Shown one piece after another: positions 40,731-52,160 of a stretch of 64,000 nt of DNA. A model generated the notes under the pieces. That model worked only from the letters and a program-made list of their open reading frames with translations. It made no database searches and was not told where the DNA came from. The DNA comes from Pagrus major (lineage: Eukaryota > Chordata > Actinopteri > Spariformes > Sparidae), in NCBI RefSeq assembly GCF_040436345.1, contig NC_133230.1:7771297-7835296 (forward strand), given 5' to 3'. Each line of letters starts with the position of its first letter. Position 1 is the stretch's first letter. Position numbers and translations under genes: made by a program.

Positions 40731-43146
40731 ATGTCTGTCGTCACATCCAGCCTGTCTAGAGATCAGGAGAGCCAGCTGCTCTCTCTCCTCGGTCACGTCA
40801 GACTCCACCTGCTCTACAAAGCCAGCGTCCACGGCTTCACCGCTGCCGCTTTCCACAGCCACTGTGACAAACAGGGGCCCACCGTCCTCGTCGCCTATAA
40901 CGCAGCTGGGTTCGTCTTTGGGGCTTACACCTCCAAGGACTACACCCAGAGCGGAGAGGGCGTCAGGGACGAGCAGGCCTTCCTCTACAGCATCAAGGCA
41001 CAGGAAAACAAACCGCTGAGGGTGGCAGGTATCAGCGGACAGTGTGCCTTCACAGATGTAGGCACCGGCCCGAATTATGGTGCTTTGGTGTTCCTGCATG
41101 ACGACAAACCTGCTTTCCAGTCCGTCCCAGGGACAAGCTTCCAATTTCAGGCTGCAGCGATGCACGGAAATGACTTGGTGCTGACTGAGTTTGAAGTGTA
41201 TCGAGCTGAAGGTGTGTGACGATTAGCACTGATTCTTATTGAACATAGAAAGTTTATTTTATTCACATACTTGCAGTCAAGTACATAATTGGTCATTTTT
41301 TAGCCCATGACATGATTAAAATCTGCAAGTAAATTGACAAAGAATGGCATTTTCTTAATGTGGACTGTAGTGAATGCCGTCATGTTAAATGAATTTATTT
41401 TCATTTATTTTCACTTGCAGGTTTAGGAAGTCTCCTGCCCAAACCCTGGAGGAACGTGCAGTGGACTCCTGAGTACGTACATGTGGGACTTTTAGTCCCA
41501 GGAACAAGTTTTCAAGTATCTGAGAGGTTCTTTCAGGCTGCGTTTCCAGCACATCTACAGGCACACAAAGATTCGCTGATATATGAAAAAGAAACATAAT
41601 TTTGGCGTGCGATTCACTGTTGGACTCACAAGTGCCTTCTAAGATCCTCCTATGGTAGATAAAACACGATAAACTGCCCTCTGGAGTGTTCTCCAGTGTA
41701 TTAACGTGCACATCAGTTGAACTATCCAAACCTCTTTAGGTACCGTGTTTATGATGCTTCTCTTCCCTCTAGGAGGAAGCAGCAGTTGATGAAGAAGATT
41801 CAGAGCTATCAGCCTGACATTAAAGCAGTTAAACAAGCCCGGGTGGCGTTGGTGGGACGCATCGGGGCCGGCAAGTCCAGCTTCTTCAACTCCATCAGCT
41901 CTGCGTTTCGAGGCAACATGACATCCCAGGCCATCGCCGGTACAGCAGGCAAGAGTGTGACCACTCAGGTACCAGCACAGGATGTCATACTTTGACTGTT
42001 CAGAGGGGCCTGACCCCTTGAGTAAAGGGTAACTACACAGTTTATTCAACTAAATTACACTTCATGTCTCCTCTGTAGTTCCGCACCTACACCATCAAGG
42101 CAGGGAAGGGCGGTGAAGCCCTCCCTCTGATCCTGTGTGACACAATGGGCCTGGAGGAAAACCCTGACTCTGGTTTGGACACTGAGGACTTGGTCAACAT
42201 CTACAAGGGTCACGTAAAGGATCGCTACCAGGTCTATACAACTACCTTATTATCTACATTTTTGTGTGACTGATAACGTGGTCCTAATGATTCTGCCTCT
42301 CGCTCCTCAGTTCAGTCCCTCCACTCCTATCCTGGCGGACGCTCCAGGCTATAGGCAGAAAGTGACTCTGAACGACAAGATTCACTGTGTGGTTTATGTG
42401 GTCGACACCTGCAAGGCCTCTCTCCTCACACAGAAGATGCTCGACAAGTTTACTGCCATCAGGACCAAGACCAACCAGCTGGGTGAGGAGTATAATAATG
42501 TTATTTTAGCAGGGTTTTATGATTCTAATTTGTGACACAAACACATTATTTTCTTTTTGTACACCAGTTATTTTTGCTTTTTCACCAGCTGAATTATATT
42601 TCCTTCTTGCTGTAATAACTCTCTTTCCTCCTAGGGGTCAGTGAGCGTTCACTTTATCTTTCCGTCTATTTCAAATCTGCTCTTTTCTTTCTCTTGTGAT
42701 CTCTCACAGGTATTCCTCAGATTCTGCTGATGACCAAAGTAGATGAGGCCTGTCCGCTGGTGGCAGAGGACTTAAAGAATGTTTATCGCAGTGTTTACAT
42801 CCAGAGAAAGGTAAAATAGTCATACTGAGGTGGAAGCTTGTTATTGTTGTTTTTTTATAACTTCATCCATCTAGATTTCTTTCTTTCTTTCTTTCAGGCC
42901 CGGGAGTTGAGCGAGTCTCTCGGCATCCCCCTGTCCTGTGTGCTGCCGGTGAAGAACTACAGCGAGGAGCTGGAGCTGGACCACGACACTGACATACTGC
43001 TGTTTTCTGCCGTGGAGCAGATACTGAACTACGCAGACAGCTTCTTTGAGAACCAGGTTGTTGAGGACCAAGAGGTGAATGATCAACCGGAGCTCTACAG
43101 GTCCAGTGATCATATCCGAGCAGACATATCAGGACGCATTGTTTGA
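40731..43146 (+). CDS. ifi44: Interferon-induced protein 44-like GTPase
   Basis: Seven coding exons: 40731-41211, 41421-41472, 41773-41968, 42079-42231, 42311-42482, 42710-42810 and 42898-43146. They give 467 residues (human IFI44 444). An N-terminal TLDc-like domain (about 20-160: [20 protein letters not shown], then [11 protein letters not shown]) is followed by the family link PKPWRNVQW. The nucleotide-binding domain has the P-loop GRIGAGKSS (G1), DTMGLEE (G3) and TKVD (G4). The start at 40731 is chosen because an acceptor lies just before it (40715/40716). The frame is open upstream to 40485, but that part looks non-coding. IFI44 proteins are cytoplasmic, interferon-induced and antiviral in some settings. 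No exon-level damage was seen, so the gene looks intact. The symbol is at family level; fish have several ifi44-like copies. Confidence 0.9.
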
Positions 43147-44150
43147 AAGACAGATATCAAACTCAAAATAATGAGTCGGTTGATCAGATATATTTAATTA
43201 ATGCATGTTAACAGGTTTATCCATTTCTTTGTAGTTGTCTGTAATAGTCAGCACGTTTACATTTTCTCCATCATCAGATTGGGTGAGAACAATTTGATCA
43301 ACAGCTCCAAAAGTACTAATTAATGGACCTCGAGATGCGATTTATATTATAATTCGTATCAGATATTCTGTCAATGCAACTTGTAAACTGTGATTTTGTT
43401 GTTCTTTTCTGTACATGCGACATCTATTGCATGTCTCTGTCCTGGGAGAGGGATCCCTCCTCTGGCTCTTCCTGAGGTTTCTCCCATCTTCTTTCTGTTT
43501 TTTCCCGGTTAAAAGGGTTTTTTCCAACAACATGGCAAGTTTTTCCCCACTTGAATCGAGGGTCTAAGGACAGAGGATGTTGTTCACTGTACAGATTGTA
43601 AAGCCCATTGAGGCAATGTGATTGTGATTTTGGGCTGTATGAATAAAATTGATTTGATTTGATTTAGACTCCTTAAACCCTCAGAAACAATTGAAGATTC
43701 AGCATCTGCAGTTTCAATTTCAAGACATTTTTTTTTGCCTAAATATGGAAGTGCAATCGACTAACTCTTGAAACTCAAGACACTTTAGATGTGTTTTTTC
43801 AAACTAAAAGTCAAAGATATGTTACTGGCATACACATAATCTTAAAAATAATATATCAAAAGTAAAGTAGTTGATTGGCCTGGAGTGATGTTAGCTACTA
43901 AATAAACCTCGAAATGAGATTGTTTTGCTAACGTTGAGTTTCAGACATCTTGAAACGTTCACAAACTAAATAGGTTTATACATTTTGCTTCAAGTTGGGT
44001 TTATTTACTCTTAAAAACCACTTCAGTTGTTGTATTTTTGGTCACTTTTCTTTTTTAGCCATGAAGAGGTTTTAAGTTGATGCACGTGTCCAGAGATTTC
44101 ACTTTTTCTGCACGTTTTGCTTCTCTAATAAAGATATTGTGGGGCTTTAC
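43147..44150 (+). other. Probable 3' UTR and downstream region of ifi44-like gene
   Basis: The stop codon is followed by AT-rich DNA and a LINE tail (43395-43675). A clean AATAAA occurs at 44127-44132, followed by a GT-rich stretch. The 3' UTR may therefore include the LINE tail, or end earlier at the AATAAA inside it. Confidence 0.4.
43395..43675 (+). repeat. LINE 3' tail with (GATTT)n end
   Basis: It contains tgtcctgggagagggatccc, cgagggtctaaggacagagg, gtaaagcccattgaggcaat and gggctgtatgaataaaattg, then (GATTT)n. This is the familiar 3' end of a teleost non-LTR element. The 5' part is missing. Confidence 0.7.
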
Positions 44151-44234
44151 ACTCTGTTGTCAGTTTTTATTGCTCTTGTTATCATTATCCGGCCACAAAA
44201 TGAAAATAACCAGATAGGAGTCGGATAATGACTT

Positions 44235-44400
44235 GTTTGGTGGTTGGTTTGTCAGCAGGATTACACGAAAACTACTGGACAGATTTCCATGAAACTCGGA
44301 TGGAGGATGGGTCTCGGCTCAGGGAATAATAGATGGATCTTGATGAAAAAAAGATCACCCGTATTTAGGTGGCTGGTATCTATGAGGTCCTAGATCCCAG
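44235..44400 (+). repeat. Dispersed repeat 'caggattacacgaaaactactgga'
   Basis: The words gattacacgaaaactactgg and cagatttccatgaaactcgg match a repeat that I recognise from many fish genomes. The class is not known to me. Confidence 0.45.
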
Positions 44401-44403
44401 AGC

Positions 44404-44531
44404 TTAAAGGAGCACCGTGCAGTTTTGGTGGCAGGGTCTGGCAGATACAAACAAAGTAAAACAGGATGAAATCATGTTGTCCTTTAAGATCAGTTTGTTT
44501 ATTCCCCATATCTACATAGTGCACCTTTAAA
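44404..44531 (+). repeat. Short copy of AAAGGTGCACTATGTAGTTTTGG MITE family
   Basis: The left end is ttaaaggagcaccgtgcag and the right end is ctacatagtgcacctttaa. The inside contains ggtggcagggtctggcagat and tcctttaagatcagtttgt, shared with the copy at 11745-12060. Confidence 0.7.
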
Positions 44532-44919
44532 TTATGGCTCAGCAGTTATGGTTGATATTGAATTAATCTTAGGGTATGATGCCATCACAGTTTTATAAAA
44601 GCAGGAAGGTTATGCAGCTTTCTCCTCCCTTCGGTCAGCCACTAGATGTCAGTCATAATTTCATAATCTCTAGTCACCAGTTATGAAAACTTGTTATGAA
44701 AAGATGACAAGCTGATGTTGCACAACTGCATCCGGTCCAACACAATCAATCAAGTGTTTATTCTTAATTAGTTGATTTTTTTTAATGATGAATTTCCCTT
44801 GTAGTTATTTGTGTACATGCATAGATCAAGAAGTCAGGATGACGAAGCAAAAGTCGTGTGAAACCATCCCTGAATGCAACCACACAATCAAATGAAACCA
44901 CAGAAGGGAGACGGAGGGT

Positions 44920-45010
44920 TTTCCTCGCAGCCAATCGCAGGAGTCGTGCAGTTTCGGTCCCGCCCTCCTCTCAGCTCCGGTATAAAGCGTGTCGCAACGT
45001 TGCCAACAAC
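44920..45010 (+). promoter_or_regulatory. gadd45b: gadd45b core promoter
   Basis: A CCAAT box (44931-44935), a CG-rich block (cccgccctcc) and a TATA box (tataaa, 44981-44986) are correctly ordered about 150-200 bases before the ATG. The sequence gggttttcct at 44916-44925 is a possible NF-kB/Rel half-consensus. GADD45B is a known NF-kB target, but this site is weak evidence. Confidence 0.6.
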
Positions 45011-45137
45011 AAACACTCGAGCAGAGCCTGGAAACACACACACACACTGAGGAGACACTTAAAACACCTCACTTAACAACAATATCACCTTTTTTTTCTT
45101 CATCTCCCTCTGGGATTAATTTTGGATTTGCACAAAC

Positions 45138-46622
45138 ATGATCCCCGAGGAAAGCTGCGGCTCCATCGAGAACAGGTGAGATTTCATTTTCACTTCAGGC
45201 TCCAGCTGGAGTTTTTATGGCTTTTCTGAGCAATGTGCATGAAAATCATGTGCTGGACAGGAATGCGTAATGTCCTTTGACCTCTGCGTTGCATGAAGTG
45301 AGCTTGGATTATAGCTGGAGTGCAGAGATTTGCAGCAACACATGCTTAATATTTCCAAGCATTTAAAGTTTGACATATAAGATTACAACTTTAAAAGCTG
45401 CATAGCGTAAATCATTTTTGAGCTTTAAAAAAAAAAAAAAAGTCACATAACATCACTCTCATGCTAATTTTAGGATTTGATTGCGCAATACTGTGCCTAC
45501 ATGTTGCCCACCCTGCAGGGAGGCTGCATGTGGACTGCTGTATTTATTTATAGTAGGCTTGAAGTCAATCTTTTATGAATAACTTGAGTTGTGCTTCAGG
45601 AAGGGAGACTTTTTTTCTTGGTCAAGCCTGGGAGAGAAGGCATCTTTAAGACCAAGCTGCAGAACAACCTGTAATTTTATAATGAAATGTACTTTTGGTG
45701 TCTTGTAACTTGGTCTCAGGGTTAGAGCTAGGGGTTCATGAATTTGGTTGATACAATATTTTAATGATTTATTAAAAAACTGCAGCAGGTGTATGACAGG
45801 ACCAGTGTTAAGTCATTTATTCGATTGCAGAATACAATGAATGATTGTTCTGTCTTTCCCTCTCAGGATGCAGGCTGTGGGTCTGGCTCTGGAGGAGTTG
45901 CTGGTGACGGCTCAGAAACAAGACTGCCTGACCGTAGGCATCTATGAATCAGCTAAACTTCTTAATGCGTGAGTTGCAACTACTTCACAGTGCCCGTACA
46001 GCAGAAAATAACTTCATCCCACACATAACTCATCCGTAACTTTTCTCTTGTGCTCCTCAGAGACCCGGACAGTGTGGTCCTGTGCGTCCTGGCAGCTGAC
46101 GATGCGGACGACGTGGCGCTGCAGATCCACTTCACCCTGCTGCAGTCCTTCTGCTGCGACAGTGGCCTCACGATCCTGCGTGTCTCGGGAGTCCGGCGGC
46201 TCCAGCAGCTGCTGGGAGCTGTGGATGCCAACAGAAACCAGGAAGAGCTCAGAGACCTCCACTGCATGCTTGTTACGGTGAGTTGACTCAGTCAGCACAA
46301 CGGCAGCTCTCTCTTATGTAACTGCAAGCCCAGAGTGGGAATGTAACCTTACAGATTATTTTTCATGCCGTGGCTAAAATGCTGCTTCAGACTTTTGGCT
46401 GAAGTGAACTTTCATGTACTTTCTGGAACTTTTCAAACAATTTCCTTGTTGCAAAAGCTTCCTGCAGACAGAATTCAACATAAGCCTGAAGTTGAATTTG
46501 ATGTGTTTGATTCCCAGAACCCCCAGGCTGATCACTGCAGGCTACAGGAGGTGGGGACCTACTGCCAGGAGAGCCGACGCCTGGACCAGTGGGTGCCTGA
46601 GCTGGTCCTGCAGGAACGCTGA
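45138..46622 (+). CDS. gadd45b: Growth arrest and DNA-damage-inducible protein GADD45 beta
   Basis: Four exons: 45138-45175, 45867-45968, 46061-46277 and 46518-46622, giving 153 residues (human GADD45B 160). The four-exon structure and phases are those of the GADD45 family. Family motifs include [40 protein letters not shown], the acidic loop [32 protein letters not shown] and the C-terminal [11 protein letters not shown] (human QWVPYISLQER). GADD45 proteins are small L7Ae-fold nuclear and cytoplasmic proteins that bind MTK1, PCNA and CDK1 in stress signalling. The beta assignment rests on the next gene being gng7, as on human 19p13.3. AATAAA at 47468-47473 gives a 3' UTR of about 850 bases. 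Teleosts often have two beta copies, and which one this is cannot be told here. Confidence 0.94.
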
Positions 46623-47490
46623 AGGGCCTGGCACCCACATGCATGAACAAAAAACAAACGGGAGCTTTCTGGGTTCAGATACTCATGAACCTTCGTTGCT
46701 CGTGCGGGGATCGCCTGGAGTGGACTGGGCCGGGCCGTCCTGACTGATGACCAGCAGGAACCAAGGACTCAGTGACTTGTGATAAAGTCAGAGCGGAGAC
46801 TGGTTTACGAAATCTGTTTCGTGCAAAAGATACAAACAGAAAATCAGATTCCCACTGTCAGTAAAACTAGATCCAAGCTTCTATTTTGCGCTTCTGTTTG
46901 GCTGCTTCCGACGGGGTGTGACGATCAATCAGAGGAGTAGTAGCATTACAGAAACGTGCCCACACCCCAACCTGGAAATACCTGTGTGTTTTCTATGGAC
47001 CTGACAGGAATGCTGTAATGAAACTATGCCCAACATTCCTGTGCATTCCGACATGGGAGAGTCCTTGGAGAGAAGGTGTGTGTGAATGCGTGGTATGCGT
47101 GCACAATACTCGGGTCTCTCTTTAGAAAAAGACTGGGCGTGCGGCGTGTGCATTCTTGAAATGAGCAGCCGATCCTGCGGAGGAATCGTCGCCATAGAAA
47201 CTGAAATGGAAATGATGTTTTGAGTTAAAGTCGCACAGGGTTTATCGGCCCAATAAAATACATGATGATTTTGGTCGGAGGAGGGTGCAGAGTGAGCTGT
47301 ACATGAAGTGTGTCGGCTGTAAATTCTCATTGTGCTGCAACAGAAATCACAGTCGGTATCGTTGTGCCTTCAGGAGTGCTGCTTCTTTGATAAAATGCCA
47401 TTATGAACTGTAATTTATTGACTGTATGAGTGTATTGTGTAGCTATTTATTGTCTGATTTTGTGCTCAATAAATTATTGTATTCATAACT
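46623..47490 (+). other. gadd45b: 3' UTR of gadd45b
   Basis: No reading frame of note is present. It ends at AATAAA 47468-47473, followed by a GT-containing tract. This length is normal for GADD45 genes. Confidence 0.55.
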
Positions 47491-48857
47491 GATGGACTGC
47501 TGTTTATCAAGATGTTTGCGCTCAGATTTCAATGCAATGTGTGCGTAATGAAACTGGAGTTACAGCTGAGTCACGCAACTACAGTCAAAGTCATGGAAAA
47601 AAAACATGCACATGGGCCAAGGTCTTTGTCAGGTGCATTACAGTTTCTTTGTAGTAAACAAAAAGTCTGTCAAGAGAGGGAAACTGGGGTGGAGACAGAA
47701 ACTCTCCGTGGTGGAACAAACAGGCAAAACAAGCTGATGCAGATCTGTTGTCCCTGCAAGTCGAGCGGGTGGAGGCGGGAAAAGTTTCAGGAATGATGCT
47801 CAGACGATTTCTTCCAAGCAATTTGCATTTTAGCTTTGTTTTATGTCACGTTACCAAGCTAAACTTGCACATGCACGTTCCTGAGAGGGAGCCAAATCAT
47901 TTGCAAACATCATCCCAGTGGAACCCCACCCATGCCACTCTATCTTCACATGATCAGGTAGCATGATGTTCCTGCCAGACAAGTGTTTTTATCCCCTGTG
48001 CCCTCCTTTCACTCTGATTCTCTCCCCACTCCACCCTCCGCTCTCACATGTCTGTTCTCGGCTCAGACTGCACAGCAGAGGAGTGGGAACATTCAGGCAC
48101 ATGGACCTCCCATTTGTTTACCACTGGCTGGACAGGGGTGTGACAGAAGAGGGGGACGGACCTTTTGATTGGCTGCAGTTCATCCACCCTCAATGTGATT
48201 GGCCCTGACTTGCAGGGGGGTTGGTTTGAAACTTGGAGGAAACTCGTGACTGTTGAAGCAGTGCTTCAAAGGGCAGAGAGACAGCCTGAGACAGAGGGCC
48301 TGCAACAATGACATTCCTTTCAAATTATCCAAAAGGGAGGCTTAAACAAGTCGTGCTCTTTTGTTTACTCCTTCTGCAGCAGGTTCCCATCTTTTGTACT
48401 GTGCACCATGTACCTATTAGAACAGAGAGCATGTGTGTCCATGTGCATTGTGTACCTCTACAGTCAGTCTGAGAAAAAACACCTCCTACTCAAGGAAAAT
48501 AAAAACACAGAATAGACCATGAGACCTTACTTATGCAATACTAATGTCGTCATATCGGAGTTAATGTAACGAGCATTTGTGTCAACTTTCAAGTCCTAAT
48601 TATGACCCAGAAACTCAGCTTCTTCTCCAATATATCCAATATGGTCTTCACGAATGTGGTATGTAGGACTGAAAGAGCCAGAATTAAGAAATATATAATA
48701 ATTAATACATTTAAAAATGAATAAATCAAATGAAAAATTAGTGGCAAAGTAAATTAATGGATGAGTTATTGCAAAGGTAAATAAATACAGAGGCAAAATA
48801 AAGCAAAAATATCAATTTATGTCATGTTATTGGTGTATTTAATCCCATAAATCTATT

Positions 48858-48858
<1 letters not shown>

Positions 48859-48924
<66 letters not shown>
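48859..48924. repeat. (AT)n microsatellite
   Basis: About 30 uninterrupted AT units, ending in acacatatat. It is likely to vary in length between individuals. Confidence 0.9.
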
Positions 48925-48929
<5 letters not shown>

Positions 48930-48954
48930 TCAATGGCGTTATTTTCAGACACAA

Positions 48955-49245
48955 ATTTAAAGGATATGGTGTTATTTGGCCAAGGCTAACATGCTGATGT
49001 TTTGCAAACCTTTTACCATCAACACCATCTTAGCTTAGCATGTCAGCATGCTAACAATTGCAAATTAGAATAAACACATGGTATTTGGCCATAAACCAAA
49101 GTATTAGATGGATTCTGACCAGGTGAAGGCACTACAGGTAGTGTTAAAGGTTCACCGATTGGTTATATTTGTGGTCAAAGTTGACAACCTCATGTTAGTG
49201 CCAAGGTTGGTAGGATTTGTCATCTGGGAACCATGAATGTGAAGA
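48955..49245 (+). repeat. Dispersed repeat, 'GCTAACATGCTAA / tttggccataaaccaaag' family
   Basis: It contains aaggctaacatgctgatg, agcatgtcagcatgctaac, tttggccataaaccaaagt and gggaaccatgaatgtg. The inverted relative is at 175-385. This family is common in teleosts and is non-coding. Confidence 0.6.
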
Positions 49246-49880
49246 AAAAATCATGCAAATCCAGTATAACATATAACACAAGAACGTTTGTTATTATATC
49301 ATCTTTTTATTAATGTTATCTACTTCTCAATATCATCTTTTTAACAGCAATATCCACAAAATATTAACAGTGTGCAAGAAAACATGAGTTATGGCACATC
49401 AGAGAACAGTTACAAAAAATAGATATATTTTCTTCATAATCAATCAAGGCAAAAAGATACATATACTGTATGCATACACAGGAGATCAGAACACAAAAGA
49501 TGAGTCTCGGGAAAGGGCTCAGAGCTGATTCAGCGATGCTTGATTTCAAAGTCGACCGGTGAGGAGCCTCAACTCTCCCCACCTGACCTGAAAGTCATTT
49601 CACCGGGCTCGCTTTGCGTCACAACACCAGTGGATTTCCAATCTCGAGCCGTGTGTTCTCCTTTAACACTGTTCGTTCTGTTGATCCGATCACCCCAAGA
49701 CCAGCATTAACACAATATACGCCACTATAAGGCAAACTAATGACCAGCCAATCAAAACTGTCAGTCGAACCAGCGATTCAGGCCGACTGTCTCTGATTGT
49801 AAGCCCAACCAGCTATGGAATGATTGAAAAAAAAACAATAATGATAAAAAAATGTCTGTCAGACAACTCCAGGACAACAT

Positions 49881-49882
<2 letters not shown>

Positions 49883-49914
<32 letters not shown>
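49883..49914. repeat. (GT)n microsatellite
   Basis: Sixteen or so uninterrupted GT units. Confidence 0.9.
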
Positions 49915-49918
<4 letters not shown>

Positions 49919-50182
49919 ATATGTATGCATGCTTGCAAATCTTTTGCAGTTGTAACTCTCTTTTACGTAAGCTGCATCTTGCAAATGAATTACAAGGAAC
50001 TGCGTTTCCGTTTCCATGAAGTAGCTATTTCCTCAATCTTTCCTCAAACGGTTCAGAGAAAGGTCGGAGAAAAGTCGATCTGAGATTAGTCATACTGAGT
50101 TATTTCCTACCTGTCACTGCAGGTTGCACTCTAAACATCTCTTCAGATATCTCTACAGATTAGGCAAAGGAATTTAATCAAC

Positions 50183-50830
50183 TTAAAGGAATAGTTTTGA
50201 CAAAGAGAAGATCAATACCACTTTTATGTCTCTTTGCTAAATGCAACGACGATACAGCCAGCAGCTTGTTATCTTAGCTTAGCATAAAGACTAGAAACAG
50301 GGGGAAACAGCTAGCCTAGCTCTGTGAAGAGAGCTGAGGTGGAACTTCATGTTTTCAGAAAGAGCGATGAACGAAATGCTCACACAGCACTTAGTTACAG
50401 AAGCTATTGGAACAGAGGCTAGGCTAGGCTAACCAAACCTGGCAACTTGCACCTCTAAAGCCCACTAATTAACTGTTTAATCTGTGCAAGAATCCATGTG
50501 TAAAAAAGACAATGTGGTTTGTACGGGGTGGTTATAAGCAGGACTATTTCTTCGCCTGGTGGAAGGATTTCATTGAGCCTCTGCTGCTCGCCCAGCAACT
50601 TCATAATGACCAGATGACCCCAATTAGAAATAACCTGTTTTGGAGCTTTAGAGGTTTTGGTATGTGTATTTTTGTTATGCTCAGACAGAGCTAGGCTAGC
50701 TGTTTCTCTGTTTTGAGTGTTGAAGCTAAGCTAAGCTAACCCGCTGCTGGCTTTAGAGACAAATATGAGAGTGGTATCGATCCTCTCATTTAACTCTCTC
50801 TGTTTCCCAAAATGTCAAACTATTCTTTTT
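50183..50830. repeat. MITE-like element with 'AAAGGAATAGTTTtGACA' ends
   Basis: The left end is ttaaaggaatagttttgaca and the right end is cccaaaatgtcaaactattct, so the termini are inverted. Subterminal arms also pair: ttagcttagcataaagact near the left and aagctaagctaagctaac near the right. The whole element of about 650 bp could fold back on itself. I recognise it as a very abundant percomorph non-autonomous element. Confidence 0.75.
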
Positions 50831-51144
50831 GGGTCTCTAAGGCTTAAAACGTGTGGTGGAAATAAACTGCTAAAACAATGTGGCTGAGTCAGACACTAAA
50901 CAGAAAAAGAAATGATTGCAGGAAGAGAATTTGTCATCATTGTGACGGTTTTGGGGGGTTACGATTGGTCATCACATCAAAAAATAGCTTCCCACACTTC
51001 AACTGAACAACTTTAGCTTGTGACAGAATCCTTTTCCACCGCTCTGACCTCAGACTGATGCAATAGAGCGAGCGGAGGCCATACGTGCTGCTCTGACTCA
51101 CACGGCGTCACATGACCTCTCCACCAGTCAGACTCACCCTGACC

Positions 51145-51400
51145 TGGAATTGCTGGTCTTCAGTACAGTAACATTACTATGTGACACTCTGCACAGCACT
51201 GGAGGCACTGTGTGTCCATACACGCTGTCTCTGACATATACACACTCACTCACACATACACACTCACACACACAAATGCGTGCACCTCTATTTTCTCTCC
51301 TCTGCCCACCGCTCTGCCAAATCATCCTTTTTAGCTACCAAACACGAGCAACCCCCACACACATGCACACACACGCACGCCCTCAGCCTTCTCTGTGGCC
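51145..51400. repeat. CA-rich simple-sequence cluster
   Basis: Several short CA and CACT runs occur at about 51236-51275 and 51353-51380. No coding frame is supported. Confidence 0.55.
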
Positions 51401-51597
51401 TTTCTCCAGCTCCTGCTCGCTCTTGTACTTTGGGAACGGCCTGCTCTCACTTGTTTGGAACAAAGGCAAATGAGTGACGAAGCTGGGCTTTGTATCAGGA
51501 ACCGTCGCCTACATTGAACAGCGATGTTAATCAGCAATTTGTCCCTGATTTGAATTGTAAATTTGTGTTTTGTTTTTTTATGTAAGAAATTGTTTTC

Positions 51598-52160
51598 ACA
51601 TTTTAGGAAACGTGCTTATTCGCTCTCTCGCTGAGAGTTAGATGAAAAAAGTGGATTTCTCACTCGTGTCTGCGCCGTAAATATGAAGCTAAAGACAGCA
51701 GTCGGTTAGCTTAGCTTAGCATAAAGACTGTAAACGGGGAGACATTTAAACTTAGCCTGGCTCTGTCTTTAAAAAAAAATGAGTCTACCAACAGCTTCTC
51801 TCATTGAAATGTAAATAGCTGCAAACACTGGTTGGTGTTACTGTGGCTAGCTAGCAAACGTCAGCCAACCGCTAGCTAACATAAAGGGTTACCTGTAATT
51901 CAATGCAGTAAAAATGCTACGAAAAATTACTTATTGGAGGTTAAGAGTTTTTTTTTTTTAACTTACTAATGTACAGTAGTGAAGTTAGGTCACATACATA
52001 ATGTAATGCAGGTAACATACAAATCAGAATTAGGATTTTAACCCAAACCGTGTTGTTTCCTAAACCTAACCAAACAGCGACCATAGGGTGAAGGTCTGGT
52101 ACGTCTGAGACTGTTGTTGGGATTTTGCTAGCCATTTCCAGTCATTTTTGCTACGCTAAG
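51598..52160. repeat. Second, degraded copy of the AAAGGAATAGTTTGACA MITE
   Basis: It shares aacgtgcttattcgctctct, gagagttagatg, aatatgaagctaaagacagc, cggttagcttagcttagc and gctacgctaagctaact with the family. The outermost bases are decayed. It contains an internal stretch with aacctaacc-type words (52060-52075). Confidence 0.6.

Larger units (their letters stand above)
47491..49295. other. Spacer between gadd45b and the gng7 3' region
   Basis: I see no gene. A GC-richer part at 47950-48230 has a few chance open frames. The AT microsatellite (48861-48922) and a dispersed repeat (48955-49245) fill the right half. Confidence 0.45.

Noticed and set aside
47963-48208. Plus-strand frame after gadd45b
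   Set aside because: No similarity to a known protein, no splice partner and no conservation evidence; treated as chance.
48859-49914. AT and GT runs as regulatory or structural elements
   Set aside because: They are ordinary microsatellites with no flanking signal that suggests function.
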